A stretch of DNA of 64,000 nucleotides. It comes from Petrosia ficiformis (lineage: Eukaryota > Porifera > Demospongiae > Haplosclerida > Petrosiidae). This document shows positions 24,501 through 31,845 of this stretch, in pieces. The notes under the pieces were generated by a model. The model saw nothing but the letters and a program-made list of their open reading frames with translations. It was not told the DNA's origin and searched no databases. The stretch covers positions 2,913,598 through 2,977,597 of the forward strand of contig OX345642.1 of assembly GCA_947044365.1 (NCBI GenBank), in the 5' to 3' direction. Within the stretch, counting starts at the first letter, position 1. Each line of letters begins with the position of its first letter. A program made the position numbers and the translations under genes.

Positions 24501-27500
24501 TGTATAATAATAATAATTATTATTATTAGTTAATTACATAAGTATTATTGTATTTACATTGTGTATATATGAACACTGTAATGAACTGCACTAGTAATTT
24601 TAAGTTACATTTCTTGAACTCTCATCCCTATTTCAGGTGATTGTCCTGTTGAATCTATTTCTGAAGTGTGTGAAGATGACCCTTGTTTACTGGAAGCATG
24701 TCCTGCATTCCCCAATGCAGAATGTATCATTGATGATTGTAACTGTACAGCTAGGTGGTTTGATAATGGAAAAGAGCTCACAGAGGAGCGATGTAGTAAG
24801 TTGTGATTAATTCGTAATAAGTTGATTTACAGTGACACATTCAACATATATGATCTGATGTACTATTATCACTTCACTAGTACATTGATATTACCTCATC
24901 TAGGACAATGTCCACTAGAGGGACAAGTGTACAAAAGCTGTATCAACAACTGTCCTTCAACATGTAGTGATCTACGACCTTCATGTGATACAACTACCTG
25001 TCCTAATCCTGGATGTGAATGTACAGATGGTGAAGTGTTGGATAGTGAAGATGGCAAATGTGTTCCAAGAAAGGATTGTGGTAAATATTTCAGTCACTAA
25101 GTATGTGTATGCACAATAGTACATCCTTTATTATGAGAGCACCATTAGTTAAAAGTCAAATGATTTAGTGTCTATCTTTATCAGATATCTGTTCTCTACC
25201 TGTAAATGTTGGACCTTGTGAGGGATTGTTCCCTCGATGGTATTTCGATTCCGAAAGTGGGAAATGTGAACGTTTTGCTTATGGTGGTTGTGATGGTAAT
25301 GATAACAGATTTACTACTTTGAGTGATTGTATAAACACATGTGGTGAGTAATCAAATAATGTGTATTATAATTTATCTTTGATCCTAACTTCTTCATAAG
25401 GAATGATGAAAATTAATAGTATTGTATTTATATAGAATGGTATTCTGTGGTTTGTATTATACTAATTCTATCCTTATAATATAAAGAAATAACCCTTAAT
25501 AAACATATTTTAATATAGTTTCCAAAATTCATAATCATTGTGAAGCAAATTCTTTATTTTGAATTCATCATTTCAGGTTGTGGTCCGTTGGATTCTGTTC
25601 AGTGTATTTCTAACCCGTGTGATAACTCAATGTGTCCAGCGTATCCTAATGCAGTGTGTGAGGTTGATACTTGTGGTGATTGTTCAGCAAGATACTACAA
25701 TAATGAATTAACAGAAGTCACTGATATGTGTGGTATGTGTATATGTGAGGATATGTTGTAGATTTACATAGTTTCTGTTAGAAAACAAAAAGCAAATGAT
25801 GTAAATGTTTAACAGTCAGCAACGTATTATGAATGATTGATTTATTGTCTCTGTAAAGTTGTTATTCAAGTTTGTTCTCCTTCAGAGATTTGCAGACTTC
25901 CTGCATTTTACGGTCTTTGCCAGGGATTAGCTTCTCGATTCTTTTTCAATGAATTATCTGGTCGTTGTGAGCCATTCACATATAGTGGTTGTGGAGGAAA
26001 TAGAAATAACTTTGAGACATTGAATGATTGTATTGAAGAATGTGGTAAGTCTATATATATATCATTTCTATTATCATAGGGGGACTGTAAAACGTGTAAT
26101 GACTTTGTATGATTTTAAAGTATCTAATATAGATATTTATATTATCTATTTTTACAATTTGTTTCAGGTGATGTTTGTCAACCTGGTGAAGAATTAGCTA
26201 ATTGTCTTGTAAATCCCTGTGAGGTGACCATTTGTCCACAGTATCCTAATGCTAACTGTATTCCTGATTATTGTGGAGGATGTAATGCAATCTTTTATGA
26301 TGAGAGTGGAAGTGATGTCACTGAATTATGTGGTAACATAAATGTTGGAAGTTGTTTTGACCAGATACTTAACAGTTTAACAACAATATTTCTTTAGACA
26401 TTTAATGGATGTTTCGGTTTGTGTCCTCCTCATCAACTCCCATGATATTACAATAGTACTTATCAATGAGCCTATATGATATTATATAAGTTCTTATCAC
26501 TAATAAATGATACATGTATACACTGTCAGATACTCAGATATACATATACATGTTTATATAAAGTCACAAGTAATGAACTAATTGTGTGCTACATCAAAAA
26601 TAGGAGAAGTCTCTCCTTTACCATTTATATTAGTAGTATATTTATTTTCAAATATCTTTTGTTTCTCTTCAGTTCAATGTCCTGAAGACACACCTGCTCT
26701 TAGATGTGGTCTGAACTACTGCAACTTCCTAACTTGTCCTGAGTCACCTGATGCTGAGTGTATCATGGATGTGTGTGGACAATGTGAAGCTAGATTTTAC
26801 ATGAATGATGAAGAAGTAACTGATAGTTGTAGTAAGTGGAAATAGACACTAACATAGGCACTGTGGGCTCTGTAGTTGGTTTTATTTGCAAAAAGGAAAG
26901 TGTTGGACCATTTGTGAGATATAATATTTCAATTTTTAAGGAGCAGTACATGTATTGACGTATGTATAGAGCAGAAAGCACAAAGTTATAATATTATAAT
27001 TATAATTATAATTATATAAGAGCATAATTATTTGTAAAATAGACAATACCAAAACGTTTTTGGGATATATTTGATGGTATTCTGTTACTATACATATAGC
27101 TGTGTGTCCAGCTGAAGGACAGATATTCAAACCATGTATTTCATCATGTCAGTATACTTGTGAATCATTTGGGAGACAAATACAATGTTCAGATGATTGT
27201 ACTGCTGGATGTGATTGTCCTGATGAACTTGTAAGTAACACTGAAGCACATTATTAATAAAATTGATGCACTTGAACAAAACACGTGTGACAAAACTATT
27301 TTTGATTTAATACCAGATGTGAGAAGCATACGTATTAAATATTTTTTGTACTAATAATTATTATTTATTCATGAACGGCATGATCAATTAAAGTGACCCC
27401 TATAATAGTACTTTCCCCTCAGTATGTTTGATGTTTAGGATATTGATATACACTTTGTGGCTTGCCCAAACAAAATTCCCAAAAATTTCAGGGATAACAT

Positions 27501-30115
27501 TTGATGTGAACAAAAAGGGCCTAAAAAGATTGAAATTTGTATTGACCTAAAAAAGTAGTTAGGCCACAACCTCATCGGTCTGACCAGCACTGTTGCTCTC
27601 GCAACAAACTCAAGCATGAAATGCTTGTTATAAGTTAGCGATATAATTATTTTATATATACAGATCCTGGATGAAATGAATAATCAATGTGTGATGCCCT
27701 CAGAGTGTCCATGTCCAGCTTGTGATCCATTACCTAATAATTGTAGTAATATAGTACAACCATCTGGTGAAGAAAGATGTGGTTGTCCTCAATGTAGAGG
27801 TTTGTAGTATTATGTATGTACAGATTATATGTGCTTCATAAACAGAGGTGGAGTGACAAAATTTTGAGTGGTCAGGTTGAAATTTCAGTAAGTACATTTT
27901 TATTGATAAATGTATTGCAGACTAAAAACATAACAATATGCATGAAAAAATTACCATGTGCTATTAATTAATAAAAGCACTCATGCAAAACCACAAAGGC
28001 ATAGTTCCCATTTAACACATAGGTTAAATTCAAACTAACACTGTGAGAAAAATTATGGAAATCATGTCATTATGAGTGAACTCAATCCACCCACATACAA
28101 CTCAATGTACATATAACAATGGTCCTCACAAAAAGTGGTCAGGTTGAAACCTGACTAACCTGACCTATTGCTCCGCCACTGATATATTGAAACGCCTAAT
28201 ATCATCTCTATTCTCTCTGCCATTTTGTTCATTCAATTATTATAATTTATGTCTTTTACCTACAGTATTAATTAAAATTTCATAATAATTGTATTTCAGA
28301 TTGTCCTATTGAAGGTCAAGTATATCAAGACTGTCAAACTTGTCCTCTTACTTGTACTCAACTTGATAAAATATGTTCAACACAGTGTATACCAGGTTGT
28401 GGATGTCCAGAGGGTCAAGTAATTGATGAACAGAACAACAAATGTATTCTACTGAGAGAGTGTCCAAGTTAGTCAATTGTCTATGGACTAAGTACATTGT
28501 GATAATGTATTGATGTGATGTTATATATACTCTATACATTAAATATAATTATTTTAGGTCAAGGGACATGAGAAACTGATGGCATTTTACTCATCATAGT
28601 ATATATTATATATATGTAAACCATGTCAGATGGTATATCTTATATACAACTTCCTAATTAATTATATAGAACATTCTTCTTACTCCATTTGTGGACAAAT
28701 ACTCTTGGTTCTTGTCGATAAGGATATGATAAAATATTACCATAATGATATTACATGAACACTATGAAACATCAAGTGTTGGATGTATATATAATATAAT
28801 ATAGGACACTTACTATGTTACTGTTATATTACACAGAACCTGACCCTTGTACATTACCAATGGATCAAGGTATATGTCTGGGTAATATTCAAAGATATTT
28901 CTATAATACTGTTACTCAACGTTGTGAGATATTCTTTTGGGGTGGTTGTCTTGGAAATGACAACAAATTTAACTCTCTTCATGACTGTGAAGAAATGTGT
29001 AGTAGTAAGTAACTATATCTAATTATTTATTTATTTGTTGTACTTGTATTTGTTGTACTTGTCAATCATTATTAACTGCAATTAGGATATGATGACTTTA
29101 TATGTAATATAGTGTATATTGTAATGTCATATGCGGTAATACATGATTATACTGTAATGTAATAACACCTCAGTTGCAGTGTAGTGAAGTTTCAATATTA
29201 TTAATGACATAGTATTTGTATGACAAATTGACAATTGTAACTATACAATCATTTTTATTAATTTCCATAGCTTGTCCACCAACTTGTACACCTGGATTTT
29301 GTGTGGCAAATAGAAGATCTATCTGTACCATGTAAGTATGAACACATAACAACCAGTACTAGTAATTACAAACATAGCATGAGCCAGATCTGCAGAAAAC
29401 ATTTTTATGTTTACAGCAGCAAAACAATGATATTGCAAGATTGTTTGCTTGAATATACAATAAAAACTATTGAACCTATGTCCCTCTCTCTCTCATTCAG
29501 TAAAAAAAAAAATTGTGTCTGTGACATTCTTTTTCATTCAAAATGTCTGGCCTTTGAGATTATATTACATATCAATGCATATTTCATAAAGTAAAACAGA
29601 GCCTTAAATTAATACTAATATTACACTGCATAGTTAATTAAGGACCTTCATACAGTATAGTTTGAGATCTCTGTGCTGATTTGCGCATAACCAAATTGCT
29701 TGTTTAGAATTCAAATATTCACTATTCAGTCCGCAGTCTGTTACTGATGATGATTGTCCTGGAGGTTGTGTTATTTCCAATTGTCAAGCCTGTTACTACT
29801 CCTATATTCCTCTACCATTCCCTATACTGGATCCATCATGTCCTTCCTTCTGTATAAATGATGGAAATATTGATGAGGAGTGTTTGAATAGCTGGGGAAG
29901 GTGTGTACAAAGAGGATATACAAGAACATATCCCAGAGTGAGTTCATTTATATTTGTGCTAACTATAATGCTTACCTGGATAAATGCTAAATGTATCACA
30001 TATGTAATTAAGTTATCTTTCTTGTAAATACCCTTTTGTATTCTCACAGCTACCAAGTAGTGCCAGGATTCCAGAAAATTACAATTGTTGGAGTCATCCA
30101 TGCTCTCAAGATTGA
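3017..30115 (+). CDS. Secreted modular protein, copy A (SMB-SRCR-EGF-sushi-Ig-TIL-Kunitz), 31 exons
   Basis: Predicted 3103-residue secreted protein. Exons: 3017-3107, 3164-3292, 4418-4591, 4642-4812, 5336-5428, 5843-5935, 5987-6109, 9419-9538, 10123-10242, 14492-14617, 14677-14796, 14913-15032, 15115-15492, 18869-20328, 20387-20504, 20561-24133, 24230-24433, 24637-24795, 24904-25080, 25185-25343, 25577-25732, 25859-26044, 26168-26332, 26673-26831, 27100-27230, 27664-27799, 28300-28467, 28837-29004, 29271-29331, 29730-29937, 30050-30115. All borders are GT/AG, most exons are phase 1-1, and the sum is a multiple of three ending in TGA. The start was chosen because it gives a clear signal peptide that joins in phase. 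The order of modules suggests an extracellular-matrix or humoral protein; no known named family with this exact order is recognised. Exon-by-exon notes follow. Confidence 0.85.
3164..3292 (+). CDS. Copy A exon 2: somatomedin-B-like domain
   Basis: Residues ~31-73. Eight cysteines, including C-x-C-D-D-x-C followed by D-C-C-x-D, match the compact somatomedin-B knot (the pattern C-x-C-D-x-x-C-x5-D-C-C). Flanked by a TTAG acceptor and GTAAGT donor, phase 1 at both ends. SMB domains usually mediate protein-protein binding; the partner here is unknown. Confidence 0.75.
3293..4417 (+). other. Copy A intron 2 (1.1 kb)
   Basis: AT-rich, with a TATG/TGTA microsatellite at about 3383-3412. No transposon with clear ends and no convincing coding sequence; a 70-codon open frame at 4182-4394 has no recognisable domain. 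Confidence 0.5.
4418..4812 (+). CDS. Copy A exons 3-4: SRCR domain split by a 50-base intron
   Basis: Exons 4418-4591 and 4642-4812. The SRCR signature is clear: GSVRLVGG..., EGLVEVC, the CNWLGY helix, then [14 protein letters not shown] and a final A-T-V-Q-C. Residues ~74-188. SRCR domains are common in sponge secreted and surface receptors. The tiny intron splits the domain in both copies (about 50-57 bases). Confidence 0.9.
4813..5335 (+). other. Copy A intron 4
   Basis: AT-rich intron of 523 bases without recognisable repeats or coding sequence. The copy B counterpart is 1453 bases because of a piggyBac-like insertion. Confidence 0.5.
5336..5428 (+). CDS. Copy A exon 5: EGF module
   Basis: Residues ~189-219. 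Six cysteines in the pattern C-x3-C-V-N-G-V-C...C-D-C-x2-G-W-T-G-x2-C, a laminin/teneurin-type EGF without a calcium-binding motif. Phase 1-1. Confidence 0.85.
5843..5935 (+). CDS. Copy A exon 6: EGF module
   Basis: Residues ~220-250. [10 protein letters not shown], then [12 protein letters not shown]; same class as exon 5. Phase 1-1. Nearly identical to copy B 36913-37005. Confidence 0.85.
5987..6109 (+). CDS. Copy A exon 7: calcium-binding EGF
   Basis: Residues ~251-291. Starts DINEC and carries [10 protein letters not shown], the calcium-binding EGF consensus. Phase 1-1, 52 bases after exon 6. Confidence 0.85.
6408..6457. repeat. Short perfect hairpin
   Basis: 22-base arms CAGGGTTGTAGCATGCTGCT(AT) at 6408-6429 and their complement at 6436-6457, with a 6-base loop. 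Possibly a remnant of a small palindromic element. Confidence 0.7.
7818..8560. repeat. Cluster of four alternating palindromic units
   Basis: Unit type 1 (about 7818-7975 and 8165-8435) is a palindrome built on GGTCCTATATACAAAATATA and GTTTTGTGTCC. Unit type 2 (about 7985-8160 and, partly, 8450-8560) is built on ATGATGGTGACATC, TGTGCACATGGAAGGTCTAT and GAACTCACCA. The order is 1-2-1-2. Such arrays suggest foldback elements inserted into or copied next to each other. Confidence 0.7.
8566..8601. repeat. TA dinucleotide run
   Basis: About 18 TA units, following the palindrome cluster. Confidence 0.85.
9085..9276. mobile_element. 192-bp MITE of the TAG...CTA family, 9-bp target duplication
   Basis: Left end TAGTCTTGTATAGCTAGACT and right end (complement) TAGTCTGTGTAACCAGACCC are inverted, matching over about 35 bases with gaps. 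Flanking 9-mers ATCATATGG (9076-9084) and ATCATAGGG (9277-9285) match at 8 of 9 positions. Internal sequence has no coding capacity. Confidence 0.65.
9419..9538 (+). CDS. Copy A exon 8: calcium-binding EGF
   Basis: Residues ~292-331. [16 protein letters not shown] with [10 protein letters not shown]. Phase 1-1. Paralogous to copy B 40393-40512. Confidence 0.85.
9602..10005 (+). pseudogene. Relic of a BED-zinc-finger (hAT-type) transposase start
   Basis: The + strand from about 9806 reads V-W-K-Y-F-G-F followed by K-R-R-P-M and a C-x-x-W where the BED finger expects C-x-x-C, so the second zinc ligand is lost. The preceding AT-rich stretch (9602-9720) contains ATACCG/CGGTAT-like motifs typical of hAT ends. 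No intact transposase; an old fragment inside intron 8. Exact element ends not found. Confidence 0.45.
10123..10242 (+). CDS. Copy A exon 9: calcium-binding EGF
   Basis: Residues ~332-371. [15 protein letters not shown] with [10 protein letters not shown]; donor GTTAGT. Phase 1-1. Confidence 0.85.
   Translation: MLMSVTVLYFVNKYVSILMGLIIVTVWKDIDWGMTAAHV
10820..11150. repeat. Dispersed repeat R1, first copy
   Basis: Shares long blocks with 16290-16640: TATAACTCTCACATTTT, AACTTGCTTTG, GCTTCACTATTAGCAGGAAG, AACTCGCGTAGTTA and AGGCGAGTGTT. Followed by a short hairpin at about 11141-11173 (GTGTTGAAAGTGAAG and its complement). Family class unknown. Confidence 0.6.
11640..11860 (+). pseudogene. BED-zinc-finger transposase relic
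   Basis: Reading + strand: Q-Y-L-G-F...E-T-G-K-V-V...K-A-T-C-K-L-C...V-V-H-S...H-L-M-A-V, which follows the BED-finger layout (aromatic start, C-x-x-C, then L-x-x-H-L). An in-frame stop precedes the motif and extra sequence separates the second half, so it is not functional. It is a divergent relative of the relic at 9806. Confidence 0.5.
12894..13549 (+). mobile_element. RecQ-carrying TIR element 1, 9-bp target duplication
   Basis: 656 bases with ~50-base terminal inverted repeats: left TAGACTCGCAAGCCAGACTC, right end complement TAGTCTTGCAAGCCAGACCC, both continuing to GGGTCTGGACACAGCCT. Flanking 9-mers GGCAGAATA (12885-12893) and GGCAGAACA (13550-13558) match at 8 of 9. It carries a decayed RecQ helicase segment on the + strand. 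Confidence 0.75.
13090..13300 (+). pseudogene. Decayed RecQ-helicase N-terminal segment (element 1)
   Basis: One frame reads [23 protein letters not shown] then a stop; another reads [19 protein letters not shown]. These align with RecQ motif 0, motif I (Walker A, here degraded to PTDYMVK from PTG-GKS) and motif Ia. A frame change and stop separate them, so it is a pseudogene. Confidence 0.7.
14492..14617 (+). CDS. Copy A exon 10: calcium-binding EGF
   Basis: Residues ~372-413. [19 protein letters not shown] with [10 protein letters not shown]. Phase 1-1. Confidence 0.85.
14677..14796 (+). CDS. Copy A exon 11: calcium-binding EGF
   Basis: Residues ~414-453. [16 protein letters not shown] with [10 protein letters not shown]; close relative of exon 8. 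Phase 1-1. Confidence 0.85.
14913..15032 (+). CDS. Copy A exon 12: calcium-binding EGF
   Basis: Residues ~454-493. [17 protein letters not shown] with [10 protein letters not shown]; donor GTGAGT. Phase 1-1. Confidence 0.85.
15115..15492 (+). CDS. Copy A exon 13: two sushi (CCP) domains
   Basis: Residues ~494-619. Two four-cysteine sushi units in one exon: the first with [10 protein letters not shown] and G-T-W-S-G; the second with [10 protein letters not shown] and Q-W-S-E-S. 378 bases, the same length as copy B. Confidence 0.88.
16151..16977. mobile_element. Non-autonomous hAT element, exact 8-bp target duplication
   Basis: 827 bases. Ends TAGTGTTGCACCGATAAGCC and, complemented, TAGTGTTGCACTGATTCA; the exact 8-mer GTAGGCTC flanks it (16143-16150 and 16978-16985). 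The TIR start and 8-base duplication are hAT hallmarks. The interior holds repeat R1 (16290-16640) and a BED-like remnant near 16720-16790 (I-W-L-Y-F...E-G-D-G). Confidence 0.85.
16290..16640. repeat. Dispersed repeat R1, second copy, inside the hAT element
   Basis: Aligns with 10820-11150 over about 350 bases. Its position inside the hAT element means R1 either inserted there or is part of this hAT lineage. Confidence 0.6.
17367..17720 (+). pseudogene. Possible DNA-transposase helix-turn-helix relic
   Basis: The + strand reads [15 protein letters not shown] (helix-turn-helix-like, T-G-x-S-x-x-T-V), then S-P-N-K-R-C-K and later F-T-L-S-A-V-K-D-L. Interrupted by stops and frame changes. Resembles the N-terminal layout of some cut-and-paste transposases, but too decayed to name. 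Confidence 0.3.
18493..18597. repeat. TA-rich microsatellite
   Basis: Interrupted TA dinucleotide runs over ~105 bases. Assembly of its length may be unreliable. Confidence 0.85.
18869..20504 (+). CDS. Copy A exons 14-15: EGF then unrecognised cysteine-poor domain
   Basis: Exons 18869-20328 and 20387-20504 (phase-0 junction, unlike most others). Residues ~620-660 form an EGF (C-K-H-G-G-I-C... C-D-C). The remaining ~480 residues include a CCSSR motif, [11 protein letters not shown] and C-G-S-C, plus L-P-T-W-L-R-L-S. I do not recognise this domain. It is the most diverged large part between the copies. Confidence 0.8.
20561..24133 (+). CDS. Copy A exon 16: giant exon with coiled coils, cleavage cluster, two Ig domains and SEA-like segment
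   Basis: 3573 bases, residues ~1146-2336. First ~240 residues unrecognised; heptad-like helices ~1389-1465; a cysteine-rich stretch (C-P-L-M-C... C-D-S-V-C...); further helices ~1612-1700; a dibasic cluster RKKRF at 1773-1777 and RKRR at 1780-1783, fitting furin-type cleavage; more helices; Ig-like domain 1 (~2010-2095, with L-T-C, Y-Q-W-K-K, D-E-G-N-Y-S-C); Ig-like domain 2 (~2097-2185, with F-T-C, W-Y-F, D-I-G-L-Y-M-C); then a SEA-like segment (~2190-2320). Many N-x-S/T sites support secretion. Cleavage and SEA calls are inference. Confidence 0.85.
24230..24433 (+). CDS. Copy A exon 17: GCC2/GCC3 (ephrin-receptor-like) cysteine repeat
   Basis: Residues ~2337-2404. With the last cysteines of exon 16 (C-P-A-G-Q-E-L) it forms [10 protein letters not shown] and [10 protein letters not shown], ending S-T-S-E-E-Q-C: the GCC2/GCC3 pattern. 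Almost identical in copy B. Confidence 0.8.
24637..24795 (+). CDS. Copy A exon 18: eight-cysteine module (type X), 1 of 4
   Basis: Residues ~2405-2457. Layout C-P...C-E-D-D-P-C-L-x3[11 protein letters not shown]2-D-C-N-C-x-A-R-W-F...C. The same layout recurs in exons 21, 23 and 24. Similar motifs occur beside Kunitz domains in other animal secreted proteins; I know no settled name. Confidence 0.75.
24904..25080 (+). CDS. Copy A exon 19: TIL domain
   Basis: Residues ~2458-2516. Ten cysteines in the trypsin-inhibitor-like pattern, with [14 protein letters not shown] and a final R-K-D-C. Phase 1-1. Confidence 0.85.
25185..25343 (+). CDS. Copy A exon 20: Kunitz domain 1
   Basis: Residues ~2517-2569. 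Six Kunitz cysteines at standard spacing, with R-W-Y-F-D, F-A-Y-G-G-C and N-R-F-T-T-L. The residue after the second cysteine (P1) is Glu, not Lys/Arg, so trypsin inhibition is unlikely. Exon and flanking introns are identical to copy B. Confidence 0.9.
25577..25732 (+). CDS. Copy A exon 21: type X module, 2 of 4
   Basis: Residues ~2570-2621. [19 protein letters not shown]... C-G-D-C-S-A-R-Y. The acceptor here is intact TTTCAG, whereas copy B's is mutated. Confidence 0.8.
25859..26044 (+). CDS. Copy A exon 22: Kunitz domain 2
   Basis: Residues ~2622-2683. Kunitz cysteines with [14 protein letters not shown] and N-N-F-E-T-L; P1 is Gln. Two acceptors in the same phase lie 12 bases apart (exon start 25859 or 25871), in both copies, so the start is uncertain by four residues. 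Confidence 0.85.
26168..26332 (+). CDS. Copy A exon 23: type X module, 3 of 4
   Basis: Residues ~2684-2738. [19 protein letters not shown]... C-G-G-C-N-A-I-F. Phase 1-1. Confidence 0.8.
26673..26831 (+). CDS. Copy A exon 24: type X module, 4 of 4
   Basis: Residues ~2739-2791. [19 protein letters not shown]... C-G-Q-C-E-A-R-F. Phase 1-1, directly before a TIL exon pair. Confidence 0.8.
27100..27799 (+). CDS. Copy A exons 25-26: TIL-like domain split by a phase-0 intron
   Basis: Exons 27100-27230 and 27664-27799, residues ~2792-2880. [11 protein letters not shown] opens the TIL; the second exon completes it (C-V-M-P-S-E-C) and adds an extra C-P-C-P-A-C...C-G-C-P-Q-C tail. The intron has a paralogous counterpart in copy B. 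Confidence 0.8.
27843..28181. mobile_element. MITE-like insertion in intron 26, absent from copy B
   Basis: Ends CAGAGGTGGAG and, complemented, CAGTGGCGGAG, with inner repeats AGTGGTCAGGTTGAAA. Copy B's aligned intron runs through the site without it (near 60065). Ends of this form are hAT-like, but no clean 8-base duplication is visible. Confidence 0.6.
28300..28467 (+). CDS. Copy A exon 27: TIL domain
   Basis: Residues ~2881-2936. [12 protein letters not shown], then [13 protein letters not shown] and C-I-L-L-R-E-C. Donor is GTTAGT. Confidence 0.85.
28837..29004 (+). CDS. Copy A exon 28: Kunitz domain 3
   Basis: Residues ~2937-2992. Six cysteines with R-Y-F-Y-N, F-F-W-G-G-C and N-K-F-N-S-L; P1 is Leu, which in the family fits chymotrypsin- or elastase-like targets if it inhibits anything. 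The encoded domain appears identical in copy B. Confidence 0.9.
29271..30115 (+). CDS. Copy A exons 29-31: cysteine-rich C-terminus and stop
   Basis: Exons 29271-29331 (ends phase 2), 29730-29937 (ends phase 0) and 30050-30115. Residues ~2993-3103. Motifs [23 protein letters not shown] and C-W-S-H-P-C before TGA at 30113-30115. No membrane segment, so the product is soluble or matrix-bound. Unrecognised as a named domain. Confidence 0.75.
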
Positions 30116-30734
30116 TGTTATGCAGTAGTTATTACTAGTGTGTACTCAACTATAGTAGTTAGTATTCATGTAGTAGATAGTGTGCACTAATTAGGAAGTT
30201 GTGTATTCAACATTTTACTAAATTACAACCCTTTATTTTTTGTGTGTACATAATTATGTATAATGTAGTTGACTTTCATAATTACTTTTCATGAGTACAA
30301 TGATGATCATAATATATACGACATTGTAAATTAATGTAGCATGGGAAGGATGATTCTTTGATATTGTTTACATAATTACTCAGCCTGCAATCCTCAACAT
30401 GAGTCATGCAGAGTATTATTAACTAATAAGTAATTGTATTAACTATAATTATCATTCTCAGAGTTTTATAGCCACAATTTTCTGAATAACTATGACAAGT
30501 ATATATTATAATTAAAGTTCCAAACCCATGCAGTCTCTTTGAAGGAGTTGTTATGTGTGGTGGTTGTCTAACAAAGTATTGACATAAGTTGCATTTACAT
30601 GTACCATCAGTGCTCCATATTTTTCGCAAATAGTACGCTTTTTTGGGATGTGAAATTTAAACTAAACAAAAACTATAATAAATTAAGGTCCCCTGCTGTA
30701 GTTACAAGTTAATTAACTAACTATGGGCGGGTTG

Positions 30735-30870
30735 TTTCATGAAACTTTTATTAGCTTTATAACTTTCGAAGTATACATGTTCAAAGTTTCTAACTTGCTT
30801 TGTTGGAAAGAGGAGTCTTTAAGATAGCCAGTGATGTAAAACTCGTGCTTCGTTAGATGCAGGAAGAGTC
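30735..30870. repeat. Dispersed repeat R1, third (partial) copy
   Basis: Shares TTTATAACTTTCG, TTCTAACTTGCTTTGTTGGA and GCTTCGTTAGATGCAGGAAG-like blocks with the copies at 10820 and 16290; truncated. Confidence 0.55.
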
Positions 30871-31270
30871 TGGAAGACTGAAAGAAGCCACACCTAGCGG
30901 ATTTCTAGCCCTTTTTGATAGCTTCTAGTATAGTGCAGAAAATTATTAGTGAGTGTTCGTTCTTGCCACTTCGGAGGAGTTTATACATGCCAAGTATGGA
31001 AGTCCAGTTTTTGAGGTAGAGCGGAGTAGGACACGGATTCATTCACTGTAATCCTCCCGTAGGGGGATGGTCAATTGGTTCAGTATTGAAAAACATAAAT
31101 CATGTTTGATATATATATAGTGCATAGATATATAATTATATATCTATATCTATATAGTCATTGCCTGTCAATGTATATATAATATCAGGAGCCTATGAAA
31201 AACCAAAGGGAAGGAGCGCGCAACTCTCACGAGTGGCCACGCCCACCGAGTGCTACAGCTAGCTATATAC

Positions 31271-31845
31271 TAGTCTGGCGAACCAGCCTCTCCCCTTTTT
31301 GATAATCGTACGGCGGGGAGAGTCTGGTCACAATCGACACTGCCGCGTGTACTCATGCACTAAATCCTGCATTCCAATCAGATTACAGTATACGTTACCC
31401 TGCCCACGTGCGGTTTCATTTTTATGCTAGTTGTGCAAAAAGTTTAGATACAAAAAAGGAAGCCGCTATTAGTGCAGCGAGGACACTTGGTTATCAAAAT
31501 TTTAAACCTGAGCAAATGGAGGTCGTTCTTGGATTCATAAGCGGGAGAGATGTATTTGTTTCCCTTCCTACCGGCTATGGAAAAAGCTTGTGCTATGCTT
31601 GTCTGCCATGGACTTTTGACATTATTGGCAATGGAGAACCGTCTATTGTTGTTGTTATTTCACCACTGTTGTCCTTAATTCAAGACCAAGTGACCGGTCT
31701 CTCGTGTCGTAGCCATGATACGATGGGAAGGAGTGTCTTTGAAACCGCAATTGCATTCCAGCAGTACACGCGGCAGTGTCGATTGTGAACAGACTCTCCC
31801 CGCCGTCCGATTATCAAAAAGGGGAGAGGCTGGTTCGCCAGACTA
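31271..31845 (+). mobile_element. RecQ-carrying TIR element 2, 83-bp TIRs, 9-bp target duplication
   Basis: 575 bases. Terminal inverted repeats of 83 bases differ at only about two positions (start TAGTCTGGCGAACCAGCCTC). Flanking 9-mers GCTATATAC (31262-31270) and GCTATATAT (31846-31854) match at 8 of 9. The near-identical arms suggest a fairly recent insertion. The interior carries the best-preserved RecQ segment in the window. Confidence 0.85.
31408..31788 (+). pseudogene. RecQ-helicase N-terminal fragment (element 2)
   Basis: 126-codon open frame. Residues ~22-100 match the RecQ N-terminal ATPase: L-G-Y-Q-N-F-K-P-E-Q (motif 0), V-S-L-P-T-G-Y-G-K-S-L-C-Y (Walker A, intact) and I-S-P-L-L-S-L-I-Q-D-Q-V (motif Ia). 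The DEAH box and C-terminal RecA lobe are missing and the frame runs into the right inverted repeat, so it cannot make an active helicase. A truncated transposon gene is more likely than a host gene. Confidence 0.8.

Noticed and set aside
31408..31788. A host RecQ helicase gene
   Set aside because: Only motifs 0 to Ia are present, no later helicase motifs follow, and it sits between matched TIRs with a target duplication.
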